This document shows positions 10,328-18,312 of a stretch of 64,000 nt of DNA, one piece after another. Positions within the stretch are counted from its first letter, which is position 1. Every line of letters starts with the position of its first letter. The position numbers and the translations under genes are program-made. A model generated the notes under the pieces. The model worked only from the letters and a program-made list of their open reading frames with translations. It had not been told where the DNA came from and ran no database searches. The DNA is from Zeimonas sp003577305 (GTDB lineage Bacteria; Pseudomonadota; Gammaproteobacteria; Burkholderiales; Burkholderiaceae_E): NCBI GenBank assembly GCA_030263385.1, contig SZOX01000007.1, forward strand, positions 45,497-109,496, written 5' to 3'.

Positions 10328-11875
10328 ATGGCCGACAAACTGATCATTTTCGACACCACCTTGCGTGACGGCGAGCAAAGCCCGGGCGCCTCGATGACCC
10401 GGGAGGAGAAGCTGCGCATCGCCAAGCAGCTCGAGAAACTGCGGGTCGACGTGATCGAGGCCGGTTTTGCCGCGTCCTCCACCGGCGACTTCGAGGCGGT
10501 GCGCGCGATCGCCGACGCGATCAGGGATTCCACCGTCTGTTCGCTGGCCAGGGCCAACGACCGCGACATCTCGCGCGCGGCCGAAGCGCTGAAGGGGGCG
10601 AAGTCGATGCGCATCCACACCTTCATGGCCACTTCGGCGCTGCACATGGAGAAGAAGCTGCGCATGACGCCCGAGCAGGTCCACGAGCAGATCCGCCTGG
10701 CGGTGCGCTTTGCGCGCAGGTTCACCGACGACGTCGAGTTCTCGCCCGAGGACGCCAGCCGCTCCGACCCCGACTTCCTGTGCCGCGTACTCGAAGCCGC
10801 GATCGCCGAAGGCGCCACCACGATCAACATCCCCGACACGGTGGGCTACGCGGTCCCGGAGATGTTCGGCCATCAGATCCGCACGCTTCGCGAGCGCATT
10901 CCGAACTCGGGCAAGGCGATCTGGTCGGTGCACTGCCACAACGACCTGGGCATGGCGGTGGCCAATTCGCTGGCGGCGGTGAAGATTGGCGGCGCCCGCC
11001 AGGTCGAGTGCACGGTCAACGGGCTGGGCGAGCGCGCGGGCAACACCTCGCTCGAGGAGGTCGTGATGGCGGTGAAGACGCGCCGCGACTACTACGATCT
11101 CGAGGTCGGCGTGGACACCACGCAGATCGTGCCGGCCTCCAAGCTCGTCTCCAGCATTACCGGCTTCCCGGTGCAGCCGAACAAGGCGGTGGTGGGCGCC
11201 AACGCCTTTGCGCACGCCTCGGGCATCCACCAGGACGGCGTGCTCAAGCAGCGCGACACCTACGAGATCATGCGTGCCGAAGACGTGGGCTGGACGGCCA
11301 ACAAGATCGTCCTGGGCAAGCTCTCGGGCCGCAACGCGTTCAAGCAGCGGCTGCACGAACTGGGCATCGAGCTCGAGTCCGAGCAGGAGGTCAACGCGGC
11401 GTTCCAGCGCTTCAAGGATCTCGCCGACCGCAAGTCGGAGATCTTCGACGAGGACATCCACGCGCTGGTCTCGGACCAGGCGGTGCACCACGAGGCCGAC
11501 GAGCACTACCAGCTGGTCTCGATGGCGCAGGCCTCCGAAACCGGCGAACGCCCGCACGCGCGGGTGACGTTCAGCGTCGACGGCAGCGAGCAGACCAGCC
11601 ACAGCGAAGGCAACGGTCCGGTCGACGCCACCTTCAAGGCGATCGAGGCGAAAGTGGGCAGTGGCGCCGAGCTGATGCTGTACTCGGTCAACGCGATCAC
11701 CACCGGCACCGAGTCACAGGGCGAGGTCACGGTGCGGCTGGCCAAGTCCGGCCGGATCGTCAATGGCGTGGGCGCCGACCCGGACATCGTGGTCGCATCG
11801 GCCAAGGCCTACCTGAACGCGCTGAACAAGCTGCATTCGCGGGCCGATCGGGTCAATCCGCAGGCCGGCGTCTGA
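10328..11875 (+). CDS. leuA: 2-isopropylmalate synthase
   Basis: 515 aa, full length. It condenses acetyl-CoA with 2-oxoisovalerate, the first committed step of leucine synthesis. The HMGL-like TIM barrel contains TTLRDGEQSPG near the N-terminus, the metal-binding HCHND, and NGLGERAGN. The C-terminal LeuA dimer domain (about 390-505) mediates leucine feedback. GGAG lies 7 nt before the ATG. Control is likely by the leader region upstream. Its stop overlaps the start of the next gene (TGATG). Confidence 0.97.
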   Translation: MADKLIIFDTTLRDGEQSPGASMTREEKLRIAKQLEKLRVDVIEAGFAASSTGDFEAVRAIADAIRDSTVCSLARANDRDISRAAEALKGAKSMRIHTFMATSALHMEKKLRMTPEQVHEQIRLAVRFARRFTDDVEFSPEDASRSDPDFLCRVLEAAIAEGATTINIPDTVGYAVPEMFGHQIRTLRERIPNSGKAIWSVHCHNDLGMAVANSLAAVKIGGARQVECTVNGLGERAGNTSLEEVVMAVKTRRDYYDLEVGVDTTQIVPASKLVSSITGFPVQPNKAVVGANAFAHASGIHQDGVLKQRDTYEIMRAEDVGWTANKIVLGKLSGRNAFKQRLHELGIELESEQEVNAAFQRFKDLADRKSEIFDEDIHALVSDQAVHHEADEHYQLVSMAQASETGERPHARVTFSVDGSEQTSHSEGNGPVDATFKAIEAKVGSGAELMLYSVNAITTGTESQGEVTVRLAKSGRIVNGVGADPDIVVASAKAYLNALNKLHSRADRVNPQAGV

Positions 11876-13218
11876 TGCGGCGCGGCGGGCGTCGCCGCCT
11901 GGCCGCCGCGATCGGCGCCTCGGCGGTGCTGGCTGCCGTGCCCGCCGGCGTGGCAGCCGCGAAGAGCGCGACCGCGCGCGCGCAGCCCGGAACAGCGGGC
12001 GCGCGGGCCCCCGGCGATCCGGTCCGGCTGGCGGTCATCGAGGGCTTCTCCGGCGCCTTCGCCAACGCCGGCGACTCGGTCTGGCGCAATCTCGCGTTCG
12101 CGGTCGACCGGGTGAACGCACGCGGCGGCGTGCGCGTGGGCGCTGCGTGGCGTCCGCTGCAACTGGTGCGGCTCGACAGCCAGGGCCAGGTGGAGGAGGC
12201 GATCGCGATGCTGCGCAAGGTCACCGACCAGCGCATCCCGTTCGTCCTGCAGGGCAACAGCTCGGCGGTCGCGGCCGCGCTGATCGACGCGGTGTCGGCG
12301 CACAACGAGCGCGAGCCGGGCAACCGGCTGCTGTTCCTGAACTACTCGGCGGTCGATCCGTCGCTCACCAACGAGCGCTGCAGCTTCTGGCACTTCCGCT
12401 TCGACGCGCATGCCGGAATGCGCATGAGCGCGCTCGCCGACGCGCTCGCGCAGAACCCGCGCGTGCGCCGCGTCTACCTGCTGAACCAGGACTACAGCTT
12501 CGGCAAGCAGGTGGCGAGCCTCGCGCGGCAGATGATCGTCGCCAGGCGCCCCGACGTCGAGATCGTGGGCGACGAACTGCATCCGCTCGGCCGGATCAAG
12601 GACTTCGTCCCCTATGCCGCCAAGATCAAGGCGGCCGGCGCCGACACCGTGGTCACCGGCAACTGGGGAAACGACCTCACGTTCCTGGTGCGCGCGGCGC
12701 GCGAGGTGGGACTGGCGGCCGACTTCTACACCTTCTACGGCAACGGACTGGGCGCGCCGGCGGCGATCGGCGAAGCGGGCGTGGGCCGCGTGCGTGCGGT
12801 CGCCGAGTGGCACCCGAATGCCGGCGTGCCCGCGGCCGAGCGGATCTATCTCGACTTTCGCCGGCAGCTGCGCGACCCGCGCGAGGACTACTTCAACCTG
12901 CGCCACGTGGTGATGATCGAGATGCTGGCGGCGGCTGTCGAGGCGGCCGGCAGCACCGAGGCCGCGGCCGTGGCCCACCGGCTCGAGGGCCTCACGCACC
13001 GCGGGCCGCCTTACACCGCGACGATGCGGGCTGCGGACCACCAGTTGCTGACGCCGCTGTATGTGTCGGTGATGGAGCGCGCAGGCCGGCAGGCCGGCGA
13101 CGGCGCGCCCGAATACGACCTCGAAGGCAGCGGGCTGGGCTTTCGCACCGAGCGCTTCGTCGAGCTGCAATCGTCGGTCCTGCCCCATTCCTGCGCGATG
13201 CGGCGTCCGGACGGCTGA
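11875..13218 (+). CDS. Periplasmic substrate-binding protein (Leu/Ile/Val-type, Peripla_BP_6)
   Basis: 447 aa with an Arg-rich signal peptide (residues 1-29, MRRGGRRRLAAAIG then an Ala-rich core). The mature part follows the type I periplasmic binding fold of branched-chain amino acid/amide receptors (RLAVIEGFSGAFANAGDSVW, then NQDYSFGKQVASLARQ and AKIKAAGADTVVTGNWGNDLTFLVRAARE). The ATG overlaps the leuA stop, so it is likely translated from the leuA message. No permease or ATPase gene is adjacent, so it must serve a transporter elsewhere or act as a sensor ligand-binding protein. The ligand is unknown. Confidence 0.85.
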   Translation: MRRGGRRRLAAAIGASAVLAAVPAGVAAAKSATARAQPGTAGARAPGDPVRLAVIEGFSGAFANAGDSVWRNLAFAVDRVNARGGVRVGAAWRPLQLVRLDSQGQVEEAIAMLRKVTDQRIPFVLQGNSSAVAAALIDAVSAHNEREPGNRLLFLNYSAVDPSLTNERCSFWHFRFDAHAGMRMSALADALAQNPRVRRVYLLNQDYSFGKQVASLARQMIVARRPDVEIVGDELHPLGRIKDFVPYAAKIKAAGADTVVTGNWGNDLTFLVRAAREVGLAADFYTFYGNGLGAPAAIGEAGVGRVRAVAEWHPNAGVPAAERIYLDFRRQLRDPREDYFNLRHVVMIEMLAAAVEAAGSTEAAAVAHRLEGLTHRGPPYTATMRAADHQLLTPLYVSVMERAGRQAGDGAPEYDLEGSGLGFRTERFVELQSSVLPHSCAMRRPDG

Positions 13219-13231
13219 GCCCGTTTCCGGC

Positions 13232-13316
13232 TATAATTTTCTGTTTCCGGCCCGCCCGGGCGCTCTTCGAGAGCCGGCGGAGCGGGCAAGCACGGCATCG
13301 CAACCCGGCGATGCCG
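13232..13316 (+). promoter_or_regulatory. rpsO promoter -10 and leader hairpin
   Basis: TATAAT at 13232-13237 is a perfect -10; a matching -35 is not evident. It is flanked by direct repeats GTTTCCGG (13223-13230 and 13243-13250). In the transcribed leader an 8-bp perfect stem CGGCATCG/CGATGCCG (13293-13300, 13309-13316) lies 30 nt before the rpsO start. S15 mRNA leaders are autoregulated in several bacterial groups, so this hairpin is a candidate S15-binding element. Confidence 0.55.
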
Positions 13317-13346
13317 CAAGTCGAAGTCTCTTCACAGGGGAAACTC

Positions 13347-13616
13347 ATGGCTGTCGCCAACATCGACAAGGCGAAGATCGTCGCCGACTACCAGCGCGGC
13401 GCGAAAGACACCGGCTCGCCCGAGGTCCAGGTCGCGCTGCTCACCGCTCGCATCGTCGAGCTGACCGAGCATTTCAAGGTCCATGCGAAAGACCACCATT
13501 CGCGCCGCGGCCTGCTGAAGATGGTCAGCCGCCGCCGCAAGCTGCTCGATTACCTGAAGGGCACGAACCCTTCGAGCTACAAGGCGCTGATCGAAAGACT
13601 CGGTCTGCGCGGCTGA
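13347..13616 (+). CDS. rpsO: 30S ribosomal protein S15
   Basis: 89 aa, the standard length. S15 binds the central domain of 16S rRNA early in 30S assembly. Family sequences include TGSPEVQVALLTARI, the HSRRGLLKMVSRRRKLLDYL helix and the C-terminal YKALIERLGLR. ATG 13347 is preceded by AGGGG at good spacing. It is followed by an intrinsic terminator and pnp, the classical rpsO-pnp arrangement. Confidence 0.98.
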   Translation: MAVANIDKAKIVADYQRGAKDTGSPEVQVALLTARIVELTEHFKVHAKDHHSRRGLLKMVSRRRKLLDYLKGTNPSSYKALIERLGLRG

Positions 13617-13628
13617 CAGGACACACCC

Positions 13629-13663
13629 GAAACCCGCAAGCGAACCTTGCGGGTTTCTTGTTT
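13629..13663 (+). terminator. Intrinsic terminator between rpsO and pnp
   Basis: A perfect 12-bp stem (GAAACCCGCAAG at 13629-13640 with its complement at 13646-13657) has a CGAAC loop and is followed by a T-rich tail (TTGTTTC). It ends 15 nt before the pnp start codon. Part of the transcripts would stop here and read-through would feed pnp, since no separate pnp promoter is visible in the gap. Confidence 0.9.
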
Positions 13664-13677
13664 CGAAAGGAATCGAA

Positions 13678-15804
13678 GTGTTCGAAATCGCAAAGAAGAC
13701 CTTCCAGTGGGGGGGCAATACCGTCACGATCGAGACCGGCGAGATCGCCCGCCAGGCGTCGGGCGCGGTCGTCGTGAACATGGACGACACCGTGGTGCTG
13801 GCCAGCGTCGTGGCGGCGCGCAGCGCCAGGCCGGGCCAGGACTTCTTCCCGCTCACCGTCGACTACGTCGAGAAGTTCTACGCCGCCGGCCGCATCCCGG
13901 GGGGCTTCTTCAAGCGTGAAGGCCGCCCCACCGAGCGCGAGATCCTGATCTGCAGGCTGATCGACCGGCCGATCCGTCCGCTGTTCCCCGAAGGCTTCTA
14001 CAACGAGGTCCAGGTCATCGTCCAGGTGATGTCGAGCAACCCGGAAGTCGACAGCGACATCCCGGCGATGCTCGGTGCCTCGGCGGCGCTTGCGCTGTCG
14101 GGCATCCCGTTCGACGGCCCGATCGGCGCCGCACGCGTCGGCTACATCGACGGCCGGTACGTGCTCAATCCGAGCGCCACCGAGATGGACAACTCGAAGC
14201 TCGACCTGGTCGTGGCCGGCACCGACGCGGCCGTGCTGATGGTCGAGTCCGAGGCTCACGAATTGCCCGAAGACGTGATGCTCGGCGCGGTGGTCTACGG
14301 CCACGAGCAGATGCAGGTCGCGATCAAGGCGATCGACGAGCTGGTCGAGATGGCCGGCAAGCCCGCCTGGGACTGGACCCCCGCTCCGAAGAACGAGGGC
14401 CTGATCGCCCGCGTGAACGAACTGGCCGAGGCCGAGATGCGCGCCGCCTACGCGCTGCGCAACAAGCAGCAGCGCATGACGCGCATCGGCGAGATCGAGA
14501 AGGCGACGATCGCGAAGATCGTCGAGGACGCCGCCGCGCACGGCCACCCGCCGCCCGACGCCAACGAGCTGGGCAACATGCTGTTCGACCTGCAGTACCG
14601 CATCGTGCGCAGCCAGATCCTCGCGGGCGAGCCGCGCATCGACGGCCGCGACACGCGCACGGTGCGCCCGATCGCGATCCGCACGAGCGTGATGCCGCGC
14701 GCGCACGGTTCGGCGCTGTTCACCCGGGGCGAAACGCAGGCGATCGTGGTCGCCACGCTGGGCACCTCGCGCGACGAACAGATCATCGATGCGATCACCG
14801 GCGAGTACCGCGAGCGCTTCATGTTCAACTACAACATGCCGCCGTTCGCCACCGGCGAGACCGGCCGCTTCGGCTCGCCGAAGCGCCGCGAGGTCGGTCA
14901 CGGCAACCTCGCCAAGCGCGCGATCCGCCCGCTGCTGCCGGGTGCCGAGGAATTCGCGTACTCGCTGCGCGTGGTCTCCGAGATCACCGAGTCGAACGGC
15001 TCGTCGTCGATGGCGTCGGTGTGCGGCGGCTGCCTCGCGCTGATGGACGCCGGCGTGCCGGTCAAGGCGCACGTGGCCGGCGTGGCGATGGGCCTGATCA
15101 AGGAGGGCAGCCGCTTCGCGGTGCTCACCGACATCCTGGGTGACGAGGATCACCTCGGCGACATGGACTTCAAGGTGGCCGGCACCACTGCGGGCATCAC
15201 CGCGCTGCAGATGGACATCAAGATCCAGGGCATCACGAAGGAGATCATGCAGGTCGCGCTCGCGCAGGCGCGCGAAGGCCGCATGCACATCCTGGGGCTG
15301 ATGCAGTCGGCGATCGGCGGCGCGCGCGAGGAACTGTCGGACTTCGCGCCGCGCATGTACACCATGAAGATCAACCCGGAGCGCATCCGCGACGTGATCG
15401 GCAAGGGTGGCGCGACGATCCGCCAGATCACCGAGACCACCGGCACGCAGATCGACATCAAGGACGACGGCTCGATCACGATTGCCGCGGTCGACGGCGC
15501 AGCCGCCAAGCGCGCGCAGAAGATCATCGAAGACCTCACCGCCGAGGTCGAGATCGGGCGCATCTACGAAGGCACGGTGCTGAAGATCCTCGACTTCGGT
15601 GCGATCGTCCAGGTGATGCCGGGTCGCGACGGGCTGCTGCACGTCTCGCAGATCGCCAACGAGCGCGTCAACCAGGTCTCCGACTACGTGAAGGAAGGCC
15701 AGGTGGTTCGCGTCAAGGTGATCGAGGCCGACGACAAGGGCCGCCTGCGCCTGTCGATGAAGGCGGTCACCGCCGAGGAAGCCGCCGCGCAGTCGGCGAG
15801 CTGA
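13678..15804 (+). CDS. pnp: Polyribonucleotide nucleotidyltransferase (PNPase)
   Basis: 708 aa. It is a phosphorolytic 3'-5' exoribonuclease and degradosome partner. Two RNase PH domains (about 1-145 and 320-460) flank an all-alpha linker, followed by a KH domain (about 555-615, with RDVIGKGGATIRQI) and an S1 domain (about 620-690, with GRIYEGTVLKILDFGAIVQV). The start is a GTG at 13678 preceded by AAAGGA, giving the conserved N-terminus MFEIAKKTFQWGG. It is probably transcribed by read-through from rpsO and may be post-transcriptionally autoregulated as in enterobacteria. Confidence 0.98.
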   Translation: MFEIAKKTFQWGGNTVTIETGEIARQASGAVVVNMDDTVVLASVVAARSARPGQDFFPLTVDYVEKFYAAGRIPGGFFKREGRPTEREILICRLIDRPIRPLFPEGFYNEVQVIVQVMSSNPEVDSDIPAMLGASAALALSGIPFDGPIGAARVGYIDGRYVLNPSATEMDNSKLDLVVAGTDAAVLMVESEAHELPEDVMLGAVVYGHEQMQVAIKAIDELVEMAGKPAWDWTPAPKNEGLIARVNELAEAEMRAAYALRNKQQRMTRIGEIEKATIAKIVEDAAAHGHPPPDANELGNMLFDLQYRIVRSQILAGEPRIDGRDTRTVRPIAIRTSVMPRAHGSALFTRGETQAIVVATLGTSRDEQIIDAITGEYRERFMFNYNMPPFATGETGRFGSPKRREVGHGNLAKRAIRPLLPGAEEFAYSLRVVSEITESNGSSSMASVCGGCLALMDAGVPVKAHVAGVAMGLIKEGSRFAVLTDILGDEDHLGDMDFKVAGTTAGITALQMDIKIQGITKEIMQVALAQAREGRMHILGLMQSAIGGAREELSDFAPRMYTMKINPERIRDVIGKGGATIRQITETTGTQIDIKDDGSITIAAVDGAAAKRAQKIIEDLTAEVEIGRIYEGTVLKILDFGAIVQVMPGRDGLLHVSQIANERVNQVSDYVKEGQVVRVKVIEADDKGRLRLSMKAVTAEEAAAQSAS

Positions 15805-15805
15805 A

Positions 15806-15820
15806 CCGGCCTCAGGCCGG
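15806..15820. terminator. Short hairpin at convergent pnp / Nudix-MBL ends
   Basis: CCGGCC (15806-15811) and GGCCGG (15815-15820) form a 6-bp stem with a TCA loop that is itself the stop codon (on the minus strand) of the Nudix-MBL gene. It lies right after the pnp stop. There is no T-run, so it may be only a weak terminator or an mRNA end-protecting structure. Confidence 0.35.
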
Positions 15821-17470
15821 CTCCCAGCGCGACGACCGCTCGTCCAGGGTCGCGCGTTTCTCGTCGCGCAGCTTGAGCAGATGCGCGGTGAGCGAGCGTG
15901 TCGCCACCGGGTGCAGGATCGGGTCGACGTCGTCGTAGGCGAGCTTCACCAGTTCGGCGATCGTACCCCCGCCCAGGCGATCGAGCGCCTCGACCACCTT
16001 GGCCTCGCGCGCCATGCGGTGCGCGATCAGCCGCGCGATCTCGGTCTTCGCGCGTGCGATCGCGTGGCCGTGCGCCGGCAGGATGTACTCGAACGGCTCG
16101 GCGGCGAGCCGCTCGAGCGACGCCACGTAGGCGCGCATGTCGCCGTCGGGCGGGTCGATCACGGTGGTCGAGCCGTTCAGGATGTGATCGCCGGAAAACA
16201 GCAGGCCATCTTCCTCGAGCAGCAGGCACACGTGATGCCCGGTGTGGCCCGGCGTGTGCAGCACCCGCAGCGTGGAGTCGCCCACGCGCAGGCGTTCGCC
16301 GTCTTCGAGTTCCTCGTCGGGCGTGAAGGCCCAGGCGGGATTGAAATGCGGGCCGCTGCGCCGCCCGACGATCCGCGCACCGGTACGCCGCTGCAGCGGG
16401 GCGGCGCCGGGCGCGTGATCGGGGTGCGCGTGCGTGCACACGATCGTCTTCAGTCCGTCGCCGACGAAAGCGGCGATGCGCTCGATGTGCGCGGGGTCGT
16501 CGGGACCCGGGTCGATCACCAGCCAGTCGCCCGGGGCGCCGACCAGGTAAGTGTTGGTGCCCGGTCCGGTCATCCGGCCCGGATTCGGCGCAGTCAACCG
16601 GTGCACGTGCCGCAGCAGCGGCACCGCGCGCTCGGATTGCCAGTCGAGTGAATGCTCGACGTTGCTGCCGTCCGGGCTGACCAGTTCCAGTTCGCCGAAA
16701 GGAAGGTCTTCGTCGCCGAAACGCTCGATGCGCCCGCGCAGGCGCCCGCCACGCGAGGTGGAGATCTTCACCTGCCGCTGTGCCGCCGTGTGGTCGATGA
16801 TCTCGTCGACGCTGCCGAAACCCTGCAACCGGCGCAGCGTGTGCAGCGTCGGAAACATCAGCTCGAAGCCGCCTTCGGCGTAGCGGGCGAGGCCCTCGGC
16901 CGGCGTCACCCAGGTGGGTTCGAACTGCTCGCACTCGTCGGCGATCGGCTCCTGGTGCTCGGGCATGCGGGCGACGAAGAAGCGCGCGTCGAAGCGTTTC
17001 GGCAGGTCGCCGTCGGTGATCCAGCGGCTCAGCCAGTGAAGCTCGTCGAGCGCCAGGCGCAGCCCATGTGCGGAGATCTGTCCCAGCAGGTCGGCATCGT
17101 CCCGGCGATCGAGCCGGCGCGCGAGCGCCGCGAGCGATGCCGCGTCGCCGCGTCCGCGAGCGAGCAGGATGCCGAGTTCCTCGAATGCCTCGCGCACCGC
17201 GGCGGTTGCATACGACAGGAGCACCTCGTCCTGGTCGCGGCGAGCGCGGGCGAGCTCGCGCGCCAGTGGCGAGGCGTCGCGGGGATCGACCACTCCGCCC
17301 GGAAAGACGTAGGCGCCGGGACCGAAACTGGCCGTCGCCGAGCGCCGCGTCATCAGCACCTGCGGGCCATCACCGGTGTCGCGCAGCAGCAGGATCGTGG
17401 CCGCGGGGCGAGGGGTGACCGGCGCGCGCCAGGCGCGCAGCCGCTTCTCCGGGCGAATGGTCGTCGTCAC
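15812..17470 (-). CDS. Nudix hydrolase / metallo-beta-lactamase fold fusion protein
   Basis: 552 aa with two enzymatic parts. Residues about 20-240 are a Nudix domain of the NUDT7/NUDT19 type (LLLRDTGDGPQVLMTRRS, FPGGVVDPRD, and the Nudix helix AVREAFEELGI); relatives hydrolyse CoA and acyl-CoA. Residues about 275-500 are an MBL-fold hydrolase with the zinc motif THAHPDH, then HTPGHTGHH and FSGDHIL, similar to LACTB2/glyoxalase II-like proteins, followed by a short winged-helix-like tail. GTG start at 17470. It begins a minus-strand group with two acyl-CoA genes, which supports a CoA-thioester substrate, but the reaction is unproven. Confidence 0.88.
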   Translation of the reverse strand: MTTTIRPEKRLRAWRAPVTPRPAATILLLRDTGDGPQVLMTRRSATASFGPGAYVFPGGVVDPRDASPLARELARARRDQDEVLLSYATAAVREAFEELGILLARGRGDAASLAALARRLDRRDDADLLGQISAHGLRLALDELHWLSRWITDGDLPKRFDARFFVARMPEHQEPIADECEQFEPTWVTPAEGLARYAEGGFELMFPTLHTLRRLQGFGSVDEIIDHTAAQRQVKISTSRGGRLRGRIERFGDEDLPFGELELVSPDGSNVEHSLDWQSERAVPLLRHVHRLTAPNPGRMTGPGTNTYLVGAPGDWLVIDPGPDDPAHIERIAAFVGDGLKTIVCTHAHPDHAPGAAPLQRRTGARIVGRRSGPHFNPAWAFTPDEELEDGERLRVGDSTLRVLHTPGHTGHHVCLLLEEDGLLFSGDHILNGSTTVIDPPDGDMRAYVASLERLAAEPFEYILPAHGHAIARAKTEIARLIAHRMAREAKVVEALDRLGGGTIAELVKLAYDDVDPILHPVATRSLTAHLLKLRDEKRATLDERSSRWEPA

Positions 17471-17491
17471 GGGCAGGGCTTCTCGATGAAT

Positions 17492-18298
17492 TCAGTCCGC
17501 TGCACCATGGCGGCCCGCTCCTGCGGCGAACCGCGCGGCGCCGGCCATGGCTTCATCGCCGGCGAGCGTGCGCATTCCGAGCGCGAATTCGTTGGCGAGT
17601 GCCGCGTCGAGCGTCAAGCCGGACTGCTCATAGGTGGAGCGCCGGTCGCTGCGCAGGCAGGCCTGGGGCAGTGCGGCCAACTCGTGCGCCAGAGCGATTG
17701 CGGCGGCGCGCGCCTGGCCTTCGGGCACGACCCGGTTGGCCAGGCCGATGCGCAGCGCTTCGTCGGCCTTCACCGGCCGCCCGGTGAGGATCAGGTCGAG
17801 CGCGTGCGACAGTCCGATCAGCCGGGGCAAGCGCACCGTACCGCCGTCGATCAACGGCACGCCGAAGCGCCGGCAGAAGACGCCGAGCGTCGCCGACGCC
17901 TCCACGACGCGCAGGTCGCACCACAACGCGAGTTCCAGGCCGCCGGCGACCGCGAAGCCCGAGATCGCTGCGATCACCGGCTTCGACAGCAGCATCCGGC
18001 TCGGCCCCATCGGGCCGTCCCCGGCGGGTTCGAGCCGGTTGCGGCGGCTCGCGTCGGCCAGCGCCTTCAGATCGGCGCCGGCGCAGAAGTGACCGTGCGC
18101 TCCATGAAAGACCGCGACGCTGCGTGCGGAGTCGGCATCGAATCGCGCGAACGCCGATGCGAGCGCTTCGGCGGTTGGGCGGTCGACAGCGTTGCGCGCC
18201 TGTGGACGCGCGAGCGTGACGATCGTGACCGGCCCGTCGTGCTCGACCGTGACTGCATCGTGCTGTCGCTTCGCGGCGCCGGACGAACTGCTTGGCAT
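17492..18298 (-). CDS. Enoyl-CoA hydratase/isomerase family protein
   Basis: 268 aa crotonase-fold protein. Oxyanion-hole sequences are HFCAGADLKAL and ISGFAVAGGLELALWCDLRV. In the second catalytic Glu region the sequence is FCRRFGVPLIDGGTVRLPRLIG, which resembles crotonase-family members annotated as enoyl-CoA hydratases with unassigned substrates. The start at 18298 (MPSSSSGAAK) follows the stop of the fadJ-like gene (18313) by 14 nt, so the two are probably cotranscribed. It would act on a 2-enoyl-CoA in beta-oxidation; its exact substrate is not evident. Confidence 0.88.
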   Translation of the reverse strand: MPSSSSGAAKRQHDAVTVEHDGPVTIVTLARPQARNAVDRPTAEALASAFARFDADSARSVAVFHGAHGHFCAGADLKALADASRRNRLEPAGDGPMGPSRMLLSKPVIAAISGFAVAGGLELALWCDLRVVEASATLGVFCRRFGVPLIDGGTVRLPRLIGLSHALDLILTGRPVKADEALRIGLANRVVPEGQARAAAIALAHELAALPQACLRSDRRSTYEQSGLTLDAALANEFALGMRTLAGDEAMAGAARFAAGAGRHGAAD

Positions 18299-18312
18299 CG
18301 CGTTCCCGTCTC

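Noticed and set aside
13525..15642. A 705-codon minus-strand open frame opposite pnp
   Set aside because: Asp/His/Arg-rich mirror of the pnp codon pattern; no ribosome-binding site or domain.
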